Assembly (NCBI GenBank): GCA_913056455.1
Contig: CAJXMJ010000003.1
Coordinates: 217,149-281,148 of the forward strand
Reading direction: 5' to 3'
DNA from: an uncultured Fodinibius sp.
GTDB lineage: Bacteria; Bacteroidota; Rhodothermia; Balneolales; Balneolaceae
Length of the DNA stretch: 64,000 nucleotides
Part shown: one piece after another, positions 56,401-63,930 of the stretch
Numbering within the stretch: the first letter of the stretch is position 1
Layout: the number at the start of each line of letters is the position of its first letter
Program-made: the position numbers and the translations under genes
Notes under the pieces: model-generated
What the model was told of the DNA's origin: nothing
What the model saw: only the letters and a program-made list of their open reading frames with translations
Databases searched by the model: none

Positions 56401-57331
56401 ACTCTGTACTATCCGATGATGAGATCGAAAGTATCCAGTAGGATAGTAGGTTTGAATAGGAGAAAATTGCCCATCCAATGATGACAAAGAACAGTTGTAC
56501 CAAGAGGGCTTTCCATAAAGAAAGATTTTCGGCAGCTATAAAGAGGATGAAAATAATGATTGCAAAACTGAGGGCGGCAAAGATGGATCGCCAAAAGGTA
56601 TTGTTTGCTTCCCACTCTGCCCGGTTTTGTTCAAATTCATCGGCGGTAGCGTAAACTACACCAACAGAATCTCCCTGAAGATTTGTTAGGGGCTTACTTT
56701 GAACGGTTTGGGCCGGCGGATCACTAAAAATGCTAAAGCCAAGGGGATACGAAGTTGAGAAATTATCAGAGTTAAACAGGCTGAATTCGCTATTGTCGCC
56801 TATAGAGAGAGGATTGTTTTGTTGGACCCGATAGGTGGTAAATAGGTCGTATTCGACTGTGCCTGAACTGTCTTGAATACTGAACGGAATATGGCACTCC
56901 CAAAAAATAACATTGTTATGTCTTCTGAGGGTGAGATTAGGGGTGGATGAATCTTGATCGTGAGCTTGGGAAGTGTTTTGTAGCGCAAATCCTCTCCAGA
57001 TGACAGGTTCATTATCATGATATAAAGCTGCACCCCATAAGTCGGGAATCTGGTTAATAGTATTATAAAGATACTGGTCGGATCTGTGTTGAAGAAGCGG
57101 TACTTGAAGAGTATTCGCCAGATTCTGTGTGTTAGATAGTAGTCTTTCTTGCCTTTCCTGAAAATAATCGGAGGCTTGGGTAAGGCTGTTCTCTATGACT
57201 TCTTTATTCGTTGCGGCTGATGGCTTTATCCCATAGCGCCATCCCTCGAGGAGTAATAGCGTTACAAGCAAGACCAGTAACGACCAGCCCAGCCAGCGAT
57301 AAAATTGTTTATTTGAAGAAAAGTTAACCAT
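53447..57331 (-). CDS. Very large polytopic NtrY-like sensor histidine kinase
   Basis: The 1294-residue protein begins with one membrane helix and a roughly 230-residue extracytoplasmic domain. A central bundle of about eight helices (about 245-505) and a second extracytoplasmic domain (about 520-780) follow. Two more helices, a third sensor loop and another helix lead to a HAMP domain (RPLVYIQRGLNKISGGNLDTTIPVTSDDEIGNLAEAYN). The kinase core has the NtrY-type H-box VAHEIKNPLTPMKLNVQHLERQ (His near 1085), N-box INLVKNAYEAM and G-boxes DNGSGIAEDD and GTGLGLAICKKI. No response regulator is adjacent. About twelve helices with three outer loops is far larger than ordinary NtrY. Confidence 0.9.
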   Translation of the reverse strand: MVNFSSNKQFYRWLGWSLLVLLVTLLLLEGWRYGIKPSAATNKEVIENSLTQASDYFQERQERLLSNTQNLANTLQVPLLQHRSDQYLYNTINQIPDLWGAALYHDNEPVIWRGFALQNTSQAHDQDSSTPNLTLRRHNNVIFWECHIPFSIQDSSGTVEYDLFTTYRVQQNNPLSIGDNSEFSLFNSDNFSTSYPLGFSIFSDPPAQTVQSKPLTNLQGDSVGVVYATADEFEQNRAEWEANNTFWRSIFAALSFAIIIFILFIAAENLSLWKALLVQLFFVIIGWAIFSYSNLLSYWILSISSSDSTEWVNLVTNLSYSFTNAAFALFASLVITRKLQEYKHELKADWYLSVISLAGIFGVVNTLAILSFFKMLFQATNDAGVALLDLRIFPEPGTIILYLVLGMATLAAGNILVVINRMLFRFSREHLKLTSSVLSVSFIISLFVAQLFIPERFIFNWLFYSSIMGFIIVLTIAITYERDLNNLTNKSHLRKTIIGSFLIAIVCLPTIYQAALNSTDDKLWKRASSYAQEEDHFAERLTRNLLIRLEESFRGITTQDLQENRSNLQTRFTQTISDYISPRSNTYSLNLQLVNSSGELIGDYATDLNSPNWVNRYNISTLQVVTEIEQITKSTIRPVVQLPQLVNQQEYRTFYRGWIPIFGISDQEPIAWILCSVYQERPEYNKPIRTVMSRLSFEDLNTPYLLQTFQNAKLVNSVQQGFTNYFPKYRTLDESQLNALQNDTLIYVTNQTDTFSYRTLFWNESQDNIIKASTTLPGYRVILFSFFRFSFFLLLIGGLILLIRQALPNFTSRFLGSNISFQDRLIDSFLLATLIFLGFLIASSHYAIKQQNRDIVRQELVDKLERLSNTIESNQVIRNKNQLGSSFSLDSLTTPLDVDASFYTGRTVTETTTPQIYQQHLLPAALPYDIYNQLINRDRQDAYSNVRLAGQNLLIGYRTILNNQSTPIATIAIPTFLESPKYDQQLLETISYLILVYLFVFGLFILASTFISKQLTRPLVYIQRGLNKISGGNLDTTIPVTSDDEIGNLAEAYNNMVTRLKKLQKELAAAEREAAWKEMAQQVAHEIKNPLTPMKLNVQHLERQLKSDSQNPEELKKRVQKITANLIEQIQSLSNIASDFSKFSQPLTEDFKEVNLKTILTSVAKLYEHDEKVTINLEVPPHPVQVQGIQDELKRVIINLVKNAYEAMPDENGEIVLRLYHHQQNVFIEVEDNGSGIAEDDRPNIFVPNFSTKSSGTGLGLAICKKIIEAHEGGISFASVEGEGTTFVIKLPQK

Positions 57332-57373
57332 AGCCTCAACAATCAGTTCCTTGATACGGAATATGAACCGAAA

Positions 57374-58348
57374 TTAAGGCTGAATCAAGTTGGGAATTTC
57401 TGAAGCTGGCTGGCCTTCTAATACGCCAATGATGGCATCGGCTGCGAGCATGCCGATGGCTTCACGGGTTTTATGGCTGGCACTGGCAATATGTGGTGTT
57501 CGAATGCAGTTTGGCGCAGTTTTGAGTTTGGGATGCAGATCAGGTTCATTTTCAAAGACATCAAGGCCAGCCCCTCCAATTGTTTCGTTATGCAGGGCAT
57601 GAGCAAGAGCCTCTTCATCAACGACGGGTCCGCGTGAAGTATTAATTAAAATAGCATCTTCCGGCATCAGGGAGAGTATCTCTTCATTTATCAGGTGATG
57701 CGTTTCTTCGGTGAGCGGACAGTGAAGGGTTGTGATATCCGACTCTGCAACGAGCTCTTGAAGAGTTGAACAGTATTGGGCGTCAAGTTGCTTCTCTAAT
57801 TCAGAGTCCACTTTACTTCGGTTGTGGTAAGTGATTTGCATTCCCAGTGCTTTCGCCCTGCGAGCTACGCCCGTTCCAATACGTCCCATGCCGATGACGC
57901 CAAGCGTGCTGCCGTTCAGTTCTTTTCCCAGAAAACCGAGCGGTTCCCAGTTATTGAACTTTCCGTCCAACAGGTATTTCTGCGCTTCAACTAAGCGGCG
58001 CGATACGGCAAGCATAAGTCCGATCGTAAATTCTGCACAGGAATCGGTGAGTACGTCCGGCGTATTGGCCACCGCCACGTCGTATTTTTGGGCTGCTTCA
58101 AGATCAATATTGTTATAGCCGACTGCGTGATTGGCAATAATATCAAGATTAGCACCCGCAGCAATAACCTTTTCTGTTATTGGATTAGAGAGCATTGGCA
58201 ACAATGCATCATAGGCGGGAATATCATCAATTAATTTCTGCTCGTTGTTATAAGTGCCTCGCTCTCCTACATCTACTTGATATCGTTTTTTGAGCTTATC
58301 AATTACGGACGGAATGATGGGTTCTGTAATGAGGACTCGTTTAGACAT
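57374..58348 (-). CDS. D-isomer-specific 2-hydroxyacid dehydrogenase
   Basis: The 324-residue protein has the NAD-binding GxGxxG in LGVIGMGRIGTGVARRAKALGM and the catalytic Arg in INTSRGPVVDEEALAHAL. Glu is in GAGLDVFENEPDLHPKL and His in PHIASASHKTREA. This is the glyoxylate/hydroxypyruvate-reductase-like branch. It reduces or oxidises a 2-oxo/2-hydroxy acid. The exact substrate is uncertain. It is 42 bases upstream of the large kinase on the same strand. Confidence 0.92.
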   Translation of the reverse strand: MSKRVLITEPIIPSVIDKLKKRYQVDVGERGTYNNEQKLIDDIPAYDALLPMLSNPITEKVIAAGANLDIIANHAVGYNNIDLEAAQKYDVAVANTPDVLTDSCAEFTIGLMLAVSRRLVEAQKYLLDGKFNNWEPLGFLGKELNGSTLGVIGMGRIGTGVARRAKALGMQITYHNRSKVDSELEKQLDAQYCSTLQELVAESDITTLHCPLTEETHHLINEEILSLMPEDAILINTSRGPVVDEEALAHALHNETIGGAGLDVFENEPDLHPKLKTAPNCIRTPHIASASHKTREAIGMLAADAIIGVLEGQPASEIPNLIQP

Positions 58349-58353
58349 AAATC

Positions 58354-58770
58354 TTACAAATGATATGAGCTGCCGTTAACGATTACTTTTGTTTGAGTGC
58401 TTATTTCTTCTTCGGCGATGTCATTATAGATATATGAGAAAGGAGTGAGCACTTGAGAGCACATCATGTCGGGATTCCGCCATGCCTGTATATCCAAATG
58501 CAGCGAGTCGTCGACAGTGCGATGGCTAACATGCTGGAGTTTTGTGCAGGCATCCGGAAAAGTTCCACTGATCAACAATGCGGGCTCGTCGTGATTTGAT
58601 AATTTTTTAACAGAGTCGATATACACTTTTGATTGCTGATACGGTTCATCGCCGGGCTTCTGAATAGTTACCAGGTTTTCATAGGAGTCCACAGTATCAC
58701 TTTTTTGTGACGAGGAAGCGCAGCCAATGATCAAAATAAAAATTGTAACAGTATAAAGTAGTAGTCGCAC
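58354..58770 (-). CDS. Small hypothetical lipoprotein
   Basis: The 138-residue product starts with GTG at 58770 and has a lipobox IIGCA (Cys 17). The mature part has strands such as PALLISGTFPDACTKLQHVSH and SLHLDIQAWRNPDMMCSQVLTPFSY with two further cysteines that could form a disulfide. I do not recognise the family. It lies two bases after rsfS and five before the dehydrogenase, inside one gene run. Confidence 0.7.
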   Translation of the reverse strand: MRLLLYTVTIFILIIGCASSSQKSDTVDSYENLVTIQKPGDEPYQQSKVYIDSVKKLSNHDEPALLISGTFPDACTKLQHVSHRTVDDSLHLDIQAWRNPDMMCSQVLTPFSYIYNDIAEEEISTQTKVIVNGSSYHL

Positions 58771-58771
58771 G

Positions 58772-59185
58772 CTATTGGTTGTCTTCTATTTTTCGAACAG
58801 GAGCATCGTTCCACATCCGTTCAAGAGCATAATATTCACGCAGCTCCTTTTTAAAGATATGAACCACAACGTTTACGTAATCAAGAATAACCCATCGGCG
58901 TGTTTCCCGACCCTCTTCTTGCCAGGCTTTTTCATTTAGTTGCTCTTTGGTTTCTTTATTGACGTTGTCAGCAATCGCTTTAATTTGCACATCGGTATTA
59001 GCATGACAAATAACAAATTTGTCGGCCAATGTAGTTAGTTCATGTACGTCAAGCACGGTAATGTCTTCGGCCTTGCGGTCGAGGAGGGCTTCACCAATAA
59101 CCTCGATAAGTTTGTCAGAATCAACCGTTCTCTGGTCACTGGAACTACTAAACTGTTGATTTGTTTTGGGGGATGTTTTTGTCAT
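58772..59185 (-). CDS. rsfS: Ribosomal silencing factor RsfS
   Basis: The 137-residue protein has the RsfS/Iojap pattern: EALLDRKAEDITVLDVHELTTLADKFVICHANTDVQIKAIADNV, then RETRRWVILDYVNVVVHIFKKELREYYALERMWND. It binds L14 and blocks subunit joining in starvation. It follows the LytR_C gene with ten bases, a pairing seen in other bacteria. Confidence 0.95.
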   Translation of the reverse strand: MTKTSPKTNQQFSSSSDQRTVDSDKLIEVIGEALLDRKAEDITVLDVHELTTLADKFVICHANTDVQIKAIADNVNKETKEQLNEKAWQEEGRETRRWVILDYVNVVVHIFKKELREYYALERMWNDAPVRKIEDNQ

Positions 59186-59195
59186 ATAGTATATA

Positions 59196-59645
59196 TTATA
59201 ATTTAAGTGATTTGTAATCGGAACCGATTACCACGGTAGCATCCAGGTAAAAGTCTTCTGATGCTTCTATGAAAACATGTTCTTCTGCGATGCCAAGTGC
59301 ATCGGCAACGCGCTTAGCATTTTTTGTGTCGAAAGTCCGGGCAATAACAACGGTATTCTGCATATCAAAATTTTTGAAATTCCCGGTTTCAACCACGTCA
59401 AAGCCATTTTTACGCAATGCTGAGGTAAAGTTGTTGGCCAGGCCCGGAACGCCACAACCGTTTAGGACTTCAAGTTGGATAATATCTCCAATTAGCTCTG
59501 GATTATTTGTAGCTCGCTGATTTTCGATACGCGGATAGATGATTCGTGTAAATAATCCGAAGATAAGAATCGCCAATAAAAGGCTTAGAAAGCCAATGGT
59601 AGCGTTTAGGGCAAAAGAGTTCGTTTCGCTATTCTTTGATGTCAT
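59196..59645 (-). CDS. LytR C-terminal domain (LytR_C) membrane protein
   Basis: The 149-residue protein has one N-terminal helix (ATIGFLSLLLAILIFGLFTRIIY) and an extracytoplasmic LytR_C domain: IQLEVLNGCGVPGLANNFTSALRKNGFDVVETGNFKNFDMQNTVVIAR. This domain often follows LCP cell-wall ligases but here stands alone. It may bind wall or lipid-linked polymers. It heads the LytR_C-rsfS-lipoprotein-dehydrogenase-kinase run. Confidence 0.9.
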   Translation of the reverse strand: MTSKNSETNSFALNATIGFLSLLLAILIFGLFTRIIYPRIENQRATNNPELIGDIIQLEVLNGCGVPGLANNFTSALRKNGFDVVETGNFKNFDMQNTVVIARTFDTKNAKRVADALGIAEEHVFIEASEDFYLDATVVIGSDYKSLKL

Positions 59646-59667
59646 TAATTATTATTGAATCCGAGAC

Positions 59668-60204
59668 TCAAAAGTTGCGATCATGGAATGGTGATACAAA
59701 AGGATTATGTCGCATGCCCGAAGACCATGGATTCATTCCGTATCCATAACTGGGTAGCTGTTGGAACTGAATGCTGATGTTACTCCGATCGCTAATCTGA
59801 TAATTAAGTTCAGCGTTGCGGATTAAAAACTGGGTATCCATACCGCTGCTGGAATTTGGAGACATCATGCTGTTTCCAAACGGTGAATGCAGCAGGGATA
59901 AGTCTACTCGTCCGGTCAGATCTTCCGAAAAGAAGAAATGCATAGTGTTGGTATAGGCATTCATGTTTTGAAATTGTCCGCCGGCGCTCGAAAACATCAT
60001 CGAGTAGGAGTGATCCATCTGCATGTTAAACAAGTTGCCAAGATCAGCACCTTGGCTGGGATCGTTTTGCTTGATGATGGGGCCCATCAATTCAGAGCTA
60101 TTATTGACTTCTGATCTCAGTTGAGCATGAGAAACCGAGCTTAACCCGATCAAAAATAAAACAACTAAGCTTACCGTTGATATAAATGCTGTTTTTTTCA
60201 TCAT
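59668..60204 (-). CDS. Hypothetical secreted protein, Met/Asn-rich
   Basis: The 178-residue protein has a signal peptide ending SHAQ (residue 27). The mature part is unusually rich in Met, Ser, Asn and Phe (MQMDHSYSMMFSSAGGQFQNM, SPFGNSMMSPNSSSGM) with strands VDLSLLHSPF and NISIQFQQLP that could be part of a small barrel. The C-terminus (MRHNPFVSPFHDRNF) is compact. I do not recognise the family. It lies just upstream of the LytR_C gene on the same strand, with a tandem 18-base repeat in front. Confidence 0.7.
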   Translation of the reverse strand: MMKKTAFISTVSLVVLFLIGLSSVSHAQLRSEVNNSSELMGPIIKQNDPSQGADLGNLFNMQMDHSYSMMFSSAGGQFQNMNAYTNTMHFFFSEDLTGRVDLSLLHSPFGNSMMSPNSSSGMDTQFLIRNAELNYQISDRSNISIQFQQLPSYGYGMNPWSSGMRHNPFVSPFHDRNF

Positions 60205-60226
60205 AAGACAGATACTAGTTTTTGAA

Positions 60227-60262
60227 TCTCTTAACAGCTAATATTCTCTTAACAGCTAATAT
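60227..60262. repeat. Perfect tandem duplication of an 18-base unit
   Basis: TCTCTTAACAGCTAATAT occurs at 60227-60244 and again at 60245-60262 with no base between and no mismatch. It lies in the spacer upstream of the Met/Asn-rich secreted protein and beyond the tRNA-Ser 3' end. Confidence 0.9.
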
Positions 60263-60412
60263 AACGATTAGCTCTCAAAGAAAGTATAATAAAGTCTCTA
60301 TCTAAGATAAAGAACTGAGTACGATAAATTAATAGGTAATAAAAACCGTAGAAGATACAATTGCGGGACTTGCCAAAGCGTGATTAACTGGCAGGGTAAT
60401 AGTAGGTCTATG

Positions 60413-60499
60413 CGGAGGTGGAGGGATTCGAACCCCCGGAACCCAAAAAGGTTCAACGGTTTTCGAGACCGCCCCATTCGACCGCTCTGGCACACCTCC
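60413..60499 (-). tRNA. tRNA-Ser(CGA)
   Basis: The minus strand starts GGAGGTGTGCCAGAGCGG and has the anticodon loop CTCGAAA between GCGGT and ACCGT. A long variable arm precedes GGTTCGAATCC, and the acceptor closes with CACCTCC plus discriminator G. The anticodon is CGA. The CCA end is not encoded, unlike tRNA-Leu above. Confidence 0.96.
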
Positions 60500-60515
60500 A
60501 TGCTAAATATTGCCG

Positions 60516-60547
60516 TTTGTCCTACGGAATAAAATAGAGTATATTTG
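60516..60547 (+). promoter_or_regulatory. Promoter of the queA-ispD-ispF-dedA operon
   Basis: TTTG (60516-60519) is followed after exactly 20 bases by TATATTTG (60540-60547), a perfect -33/-7 pair. The queA ATG is 64 bases past the -7 element. Confidence 0.78.
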
Positions 60548-60610
60548 GAACGCTTTGAATCTGACTAAAATACCGGTTAAGCAAAACAAATAAAAGCCCA
60601 TAGTTCGATA

Positions 60611-61657
60611 ATGAAACTTACCGATTTTAAATTTGAGACAGAAGACTTTAATGTTCCCGAAGAACCTGTACAGCCCCGTGATGCTGCTAAGCTGATGGTT
60701 TTGAATCGAGAAGATCAATCCATCAAGCATGAAACATTTGCAGACATTCACAAATACATGGATGAGGGTGATGTTTTAGTATATAACAACACGAAGGTTT
60801 TCCCCGCACGATTAAAGGGTAAGAAAGAAAAAACCGATGCCGATATTGAGGTATTTTTACTTCGGGAACTTGTGCCGGAGAACATGCTTTGGGATGTATT
60901 GGTAGAGCCTGCTCGAAAAATTCGTATTGGGAACAAATTATATTTTGGCCCCAATCTGATGGCTGAAGTGATCGATAATACAACCTCCCGTGGCCGAACA
61001 ATCCGTTTTCTTTTTGAGGGGTCAAACGAAGAGTTGTATCATATTCTGGATAATATCGGTGAGATGCCCCTCCCTCCATATATAGAGCGTGAAGCACGTG
61101 AGGAGGACAAAGAGCAGTATCAGACTATATTTGCCAAAGAACGCGGGTCGGTTGCGGCACCTTTTGCAGCCATGCATTTTACCGAAGAGCTGGTTGAAAA
61201 ATTGGAGGATAAAGGCGTTGAGATGTTACCTATCACTATGCATATCGGATGGGGAACATTTCGTCCGTGCGAGGTAGAAGATTTGACGAAACATCGAACC
61301 GATTCTGAGAACTATTATATATCTGAAGAAACATCGTCCAAAATTAATGAAGCTCTGGCTGATGATGATCGCAAAGTTGTAGGATGTGGGACAACCTCGG
61401 TACGAACTATTGAAACAAGTATTACTGCAAGCGGTATTTCAAAGCCGGGTACAGGCTGGACCGATAAATTTATCTTTCCGCCATATGATTTTAAAATAAC
61501 CGAAGGCGTTATTACTAATTTCCATCGCCCGGAGTCAACAATGTTAATGTTGGGTGCTGCTTTTGCCGGGTATGACTTTTTGATGGAAGCCTATGAGGAA
61601 GCGCAGGAAAAAGATTATCGTTTCTTTGCTTTCGGTGACTCAATATTGATACTCTAA
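60611..61657 (+). CDS. queA: tRNA preQ1(34) S-adenosylmethionine ribosyltransferase-isomerase
   Basis: The 348-residue protein has the QueA pattern: DFKFETEDFNVPEEPVQPRDAAKLMVL, DVLVYNNTKVFPARLKG, MPLPPYIEREAREEDKEQYQTIFA, GSVAAPFAAMHFTEELVEKL and VGCGTTSVRTIE with TNFHRPESTMLMLGAAFAGYD. It transfers ribose from SAM to preQ1 in tRNA to make epoxyqueuosine. It is the first gene of a run, three bases before ispD. Confidence 0.97.
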   Translation: MKLTDFKFETEDFNVPEEPVQPRDAAKLMVLNREDQSIKHETFADIHKYMDEGDVLVYNNTKVFPARLKGKKEKTDADIEVFLLRELVPENMLWDVLVEPARKIRIGNKLYFGPNLMAEVIDNTTSRGRTIRFLFEGSNEELYHILDNIGEMPLPPYIEREAREEDKEQYQTIFAKERGSVAAPFAAMHFTEELVEKLEDKGVEMLPITMHIGWGTFRPCEVEDLTKHRTDSENYYISEETSSKINEALADDDRKVVGCGTTSVRTIETSITASGISKPGTGWTDKFIFPPYDFKITEGVITNFHRPESTMLMLGAAFAGYDFLMEAYEEAQEKDYRFFAFGDSILIL

Positions 61658-61660
61658 GTT

Positions 61661-62350
61661 GTGACTACCAAAGTTCTTATTATTCCAGCTGCTGGAGCGG
61701 GGAGTCGTATGCAGAAAGATACTCCCAAGCCTTTTTTGCAGCTGGGAAATCAGACTATTCTTGAGCAGACTATCCGTCGCTTTTTACCGCTCGATGGGTT
61801 GCAGCAAGTGTTAGTTGCCACCTCGGGATCTTTTGTACAGAAAACGGAAAATATTCTTAAAAAGGTTCTTCCGTCGGAGATTAAAGGAGGTTGCCTGGTC
61901 GGTGGAAAAACACGACAGGAGTCTATATATAATGCTCTGCAAGAAGTATTTGCGGCTGATCTTGTCATAGTTCATGATGCTGTTCGTCCCTTTGTGAAGC
62001 TTCAGCACGTTCAACATTGTTGCAGTGCGGCCCGGCAATACGGTGGGGCAGTCTTGGGGGTACCCGCGAAGGATACGATCAAAAGGATTAATGATCAGCA
62101 GGAAATAAAGGAAACGCCGTCGCGCAAATATTTATGGCAGACTCAAACGCCACAGGTATTTCAAAGAGATTTGCTTGTTCGGGCTTACAAGCAGGCACTC
62201 GAAGATGATTTTGTTGGAACGGATGATTCCTCTTTGGTAGAACGACTGGAGGAAACGGTGAAAATGGTAGAGGGAGATCGATCCAACTTTAAGATTACCT
62301 ATCCGTTGGATTTGGAAGTCGCAGAATTGTTAATCAAAAAAGATAAATAG
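61661..62350 (+). CDS. ispD: 2-C-methyl-D-erythritol 4-phosphate cytidylyltransferase
   Basis: The 229-residue protein starts with GTG and carries IIPAAGAGSRMQKDTPKPFLQLGN for CTP binding. VHDAVRPFVKLQ, GVPAKDTIKR, WQTQTPQVFQRDLL and GTDDSSLVE are further family motifs, and the end NFKITYPLDLEVAELL is typical. It makes CDP-ME in the MEP pathway. ispF follows two bases later. Confidence 0.96.
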   Translation: MTTKVLIIPAAGAGSRMQKDTPKPFLQLGNQTILEQTIRRFLPLDGLQQVLVATSGSFVQKTENILKKVLPSEIKGGCLVGGKTRQESIYNALQEVFAADLVIVHDAVRPFVKLQHVQHCCSAARQYGGAVLGVPAKDTIKRINDQQEIKETPSRKYLWQTQTPQVFQRDLLVRAYKQALEDDFVGTDDSSLVERLEETVKMVEGDRSNFKITYPLDLEVAELLIKKDK

Positions 62351-62351
62351 T

Positions 62352-62828
62352 ATGCGTATCGGATATGGATACGACGTACACCGGTTTGAAGACGGTGGTT
62401 CGCTTATTTTAGGAGGGGTGAAGATCCCCTTTGAAAAAAGTTTGTCCGGTCATTCCGATGCCGATGTTTTGCTCCATGCCATTACGGATGCGTTACTCGG
62501 CGCTTGTGCATTAGGCGACTTAGGAAAGCATTTTCCAGATACCTCTGATGATTATAAAGACATTGACAGCAGGGTGCTGCTGCGAGATGCATTAGCACTT
62601 ATAGAGGAAAGAGGATTATCCGTTGGAAATGTCGATGCAACCGTTGTAGCTGAAAAGCCCAGGCTAGCTCCTTATATAGCGGAAATGCGTGAAGTAATTG
62701 CAGGAGATTTAAGCGCTGATATTGATCAGGTATCCGTAAAGGCAACAACATCCGAGGGGTTAGGATTTGAGGGTAGGGGCAAAGGGATATCAGCAAGAGC
62801 AGTAGTTTTATTAATGGAGAGTGAATAA
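62352..62828 (+). CDS. ispF: 2-C-methyl-D-erythritol 2,4-cyclodiphosphate synthase
   Basis: The 158-residue protein has RIGYGYDVHRFEDGGSLILGGVKIPFEKSLSGHSDADVLLHAITDALLGA with the zinc ligands D-x-H and H. DLGKHFPDTSDDYK and KATTSEGLGFEGRGKGISARAVVLL follow. It forms MEcPP after IspE. Its stop overlaps the dedA start by one base. Confidence 0.97.
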   Translation: MRIGYGYDVHRFEDGGSLILGGVKIPFEKSLSGHSDADVLLHAITDALLGACALGDLGKHFPDTSDDYKDIDSRVLLRDALALIEERGLSVGNVDATVVAEKPRLAPYIAEMREVIAGDLSADIDQVSVKATTSEGLGFEGRGKGISARAVVLLMESE

Positions 62829-63460
62829 TGGCTGAGCAATTTGTTCAGGAAACGGTACAGTTTATTAATACGCTTCCTCCGTCAAGTATTTACCTTGTTT
62901 TCTTTTTGGTGGCCTATGTCGAAAATATTGTACCGCCCATACCCGGTGATGTGTTGGTTGCATTTGGCGGATACTTAGCTGCAGAGTCAGTCATTGGATT
63001 GGTTCCGGTTTTGTTGCTTACCACTGTAGCCTCAGTAATAGGATTTATGAGTATGTATTGGATTGGCAGTCGCTGGGGAATGTTGATTCAGGAAAAGAAA
63101 AAGCAATTCTGGTTGCTTCGATTTATACCACTAAAATATGTCAACAAGGTACGGGCATGGATGCGAAGGTGGGGGATGGGGGTGATTTTGGCAAATCGTT
63201 TTTTGGCCGGTACCCGATCTGTTATTTCATTAACGGCGGGATTAAGTCACACCCGTATTGGCAGCACTATTTTTTATTCAACAGTAAGTTCTCTTTTATG
63301 GAATAGTATTTTACTCGGCTTTGGATGGATCGTGCACGAGAATTGGCAACTTATTGGGAAGTATCTGTCAATTTATGGAAGAATTATTTTAGCAGCTATT
63401 GCCATATTTATAATTATTAAGGTGATACTCTACTATTACAACAAACGGAGCACGAATTGA
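62828..63460 (+). CDS. DedA-family membrane protein
   Basis: The 210-residue protein has the DedA signature: membrane-reentrant VENIVPPIPGDVLVAFGGYLA and the second half GMGVILANRFLAGTRSVISLTAGLSHT with the basic-containing motif, between several hydrophobic helices. Some DedA proteins recycle undecaprenyl phosphate or other lipids across the membrane. The role of this one is not assigned. It is the last gene of the queA run and precedes the tRNA cluster by about 150 bases. Confidence 0.93.
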   Translation: MAEQFVQETVQFINTLPPSSIYLVFFLVAYVENIVPPIPGDVLVAFGGYLAAESVIGLVPVLLLTTVASVIGFMSMYWIGSRWGMLIQEKKKQFWLLRFIPLKYVNKVRAWMRRWGMGVILANRFLAGTRSVISLTAGLSHTRIGSTIFYSTVSSLLWNSILLGFGWIVHENWQLIGKYLSIYGRIILAAIAIFIIIKVILYYYNKRSTN

Positions 63461-63509
63461 TAGATTTATAAAGCCTCTAAAGAAAAAAGATTTAATTACC
63501 AATTTTGTG

Positions 63510-63540
63510 TTGACAAAAATAAAAACTGTACTTAGTTTTG
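63510..63540 (+). promoter_or_regulatory. Promoter of the tRNA cluster
   Basis: TTGACA begins at 63510; its TTG is followed after 20 bases by TAGTTTTG (63533-63540), a perfect -7 element. The first tRNA starts 70 bases further on. Confidence 0.75.
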
Positions 63541-63609
63541 GAGTCTTTCGGCCAAGGGCTGATTGTTGCATTGGAACGTCGGCCTAAATATTGAAAAGAG
63601 ACTCGATAA

Positions 63610-63681
63610 GCCAGCGTAGCTCAGGGGTAGAGCAGCTGTCTTGTAAACAGCCGGTCATCGGTTCGAATCCGGTCGCTGGCT
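63610..63681 (+). tRNA. tRNA-Thr(TGT)
   Basis: GCCAGCG pairs with CGCTGGC, the anticodon loop is CTTGTAA between GCTGT and ACAGC, and the T loop is GGTTCGAATCC. The anticodon is TGT. The CCA end is not encoded. Confidence 0.97.
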
Positions 63682-63744
63682 CACTTGGTTCGTCGAGTAT
63701 TCTGAAAGTTTGGCTGAAATTAATTTTGACATACTGATTTCGCT

Positions 63745-63827
63745 GGGGGGATACCAAAGTGGCCAACTGGGGCAGACTGTAAATCTGTTGGCGTGAGCCT
63801 TCGTAGGTTCGAATCCTACTCCCCCCA
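63745..63827 (+). tRNA. tRNA-Tyr(GTA)
   Basis: GGGGGGA pairs with TCCCCCC, the anticodon loop is CTGTAAA, and a class II long variable arm precedes GGTTCGAATCC. The anticodon GTA identifies tyrosine. Confidence 0.97.
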
Positions 63828-63833
63828 CATTAA

Positions 63834-63906
63834 GCGGGCGTAACTCAATTGGTAGAGTGTCACCCTTCCAAGGTGAATGTTGCCGGTTCGACTCCGGTCG
63901 CCCGCT
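63834..63906 (+). tRNA. tRNA-Gly(TCC)
   Basis: GCGGGCG pairs with CGCCCGC, the anticodon loop is CTTCCAA between TCACC and GGTGA, and the T loop is GGTTCGACTCC. It begins six bases after tRNA-Tyr. Confidence 0.96.
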
Positions 63907-63930
63907 CAGCCCCATGCGGGATACGCACAA

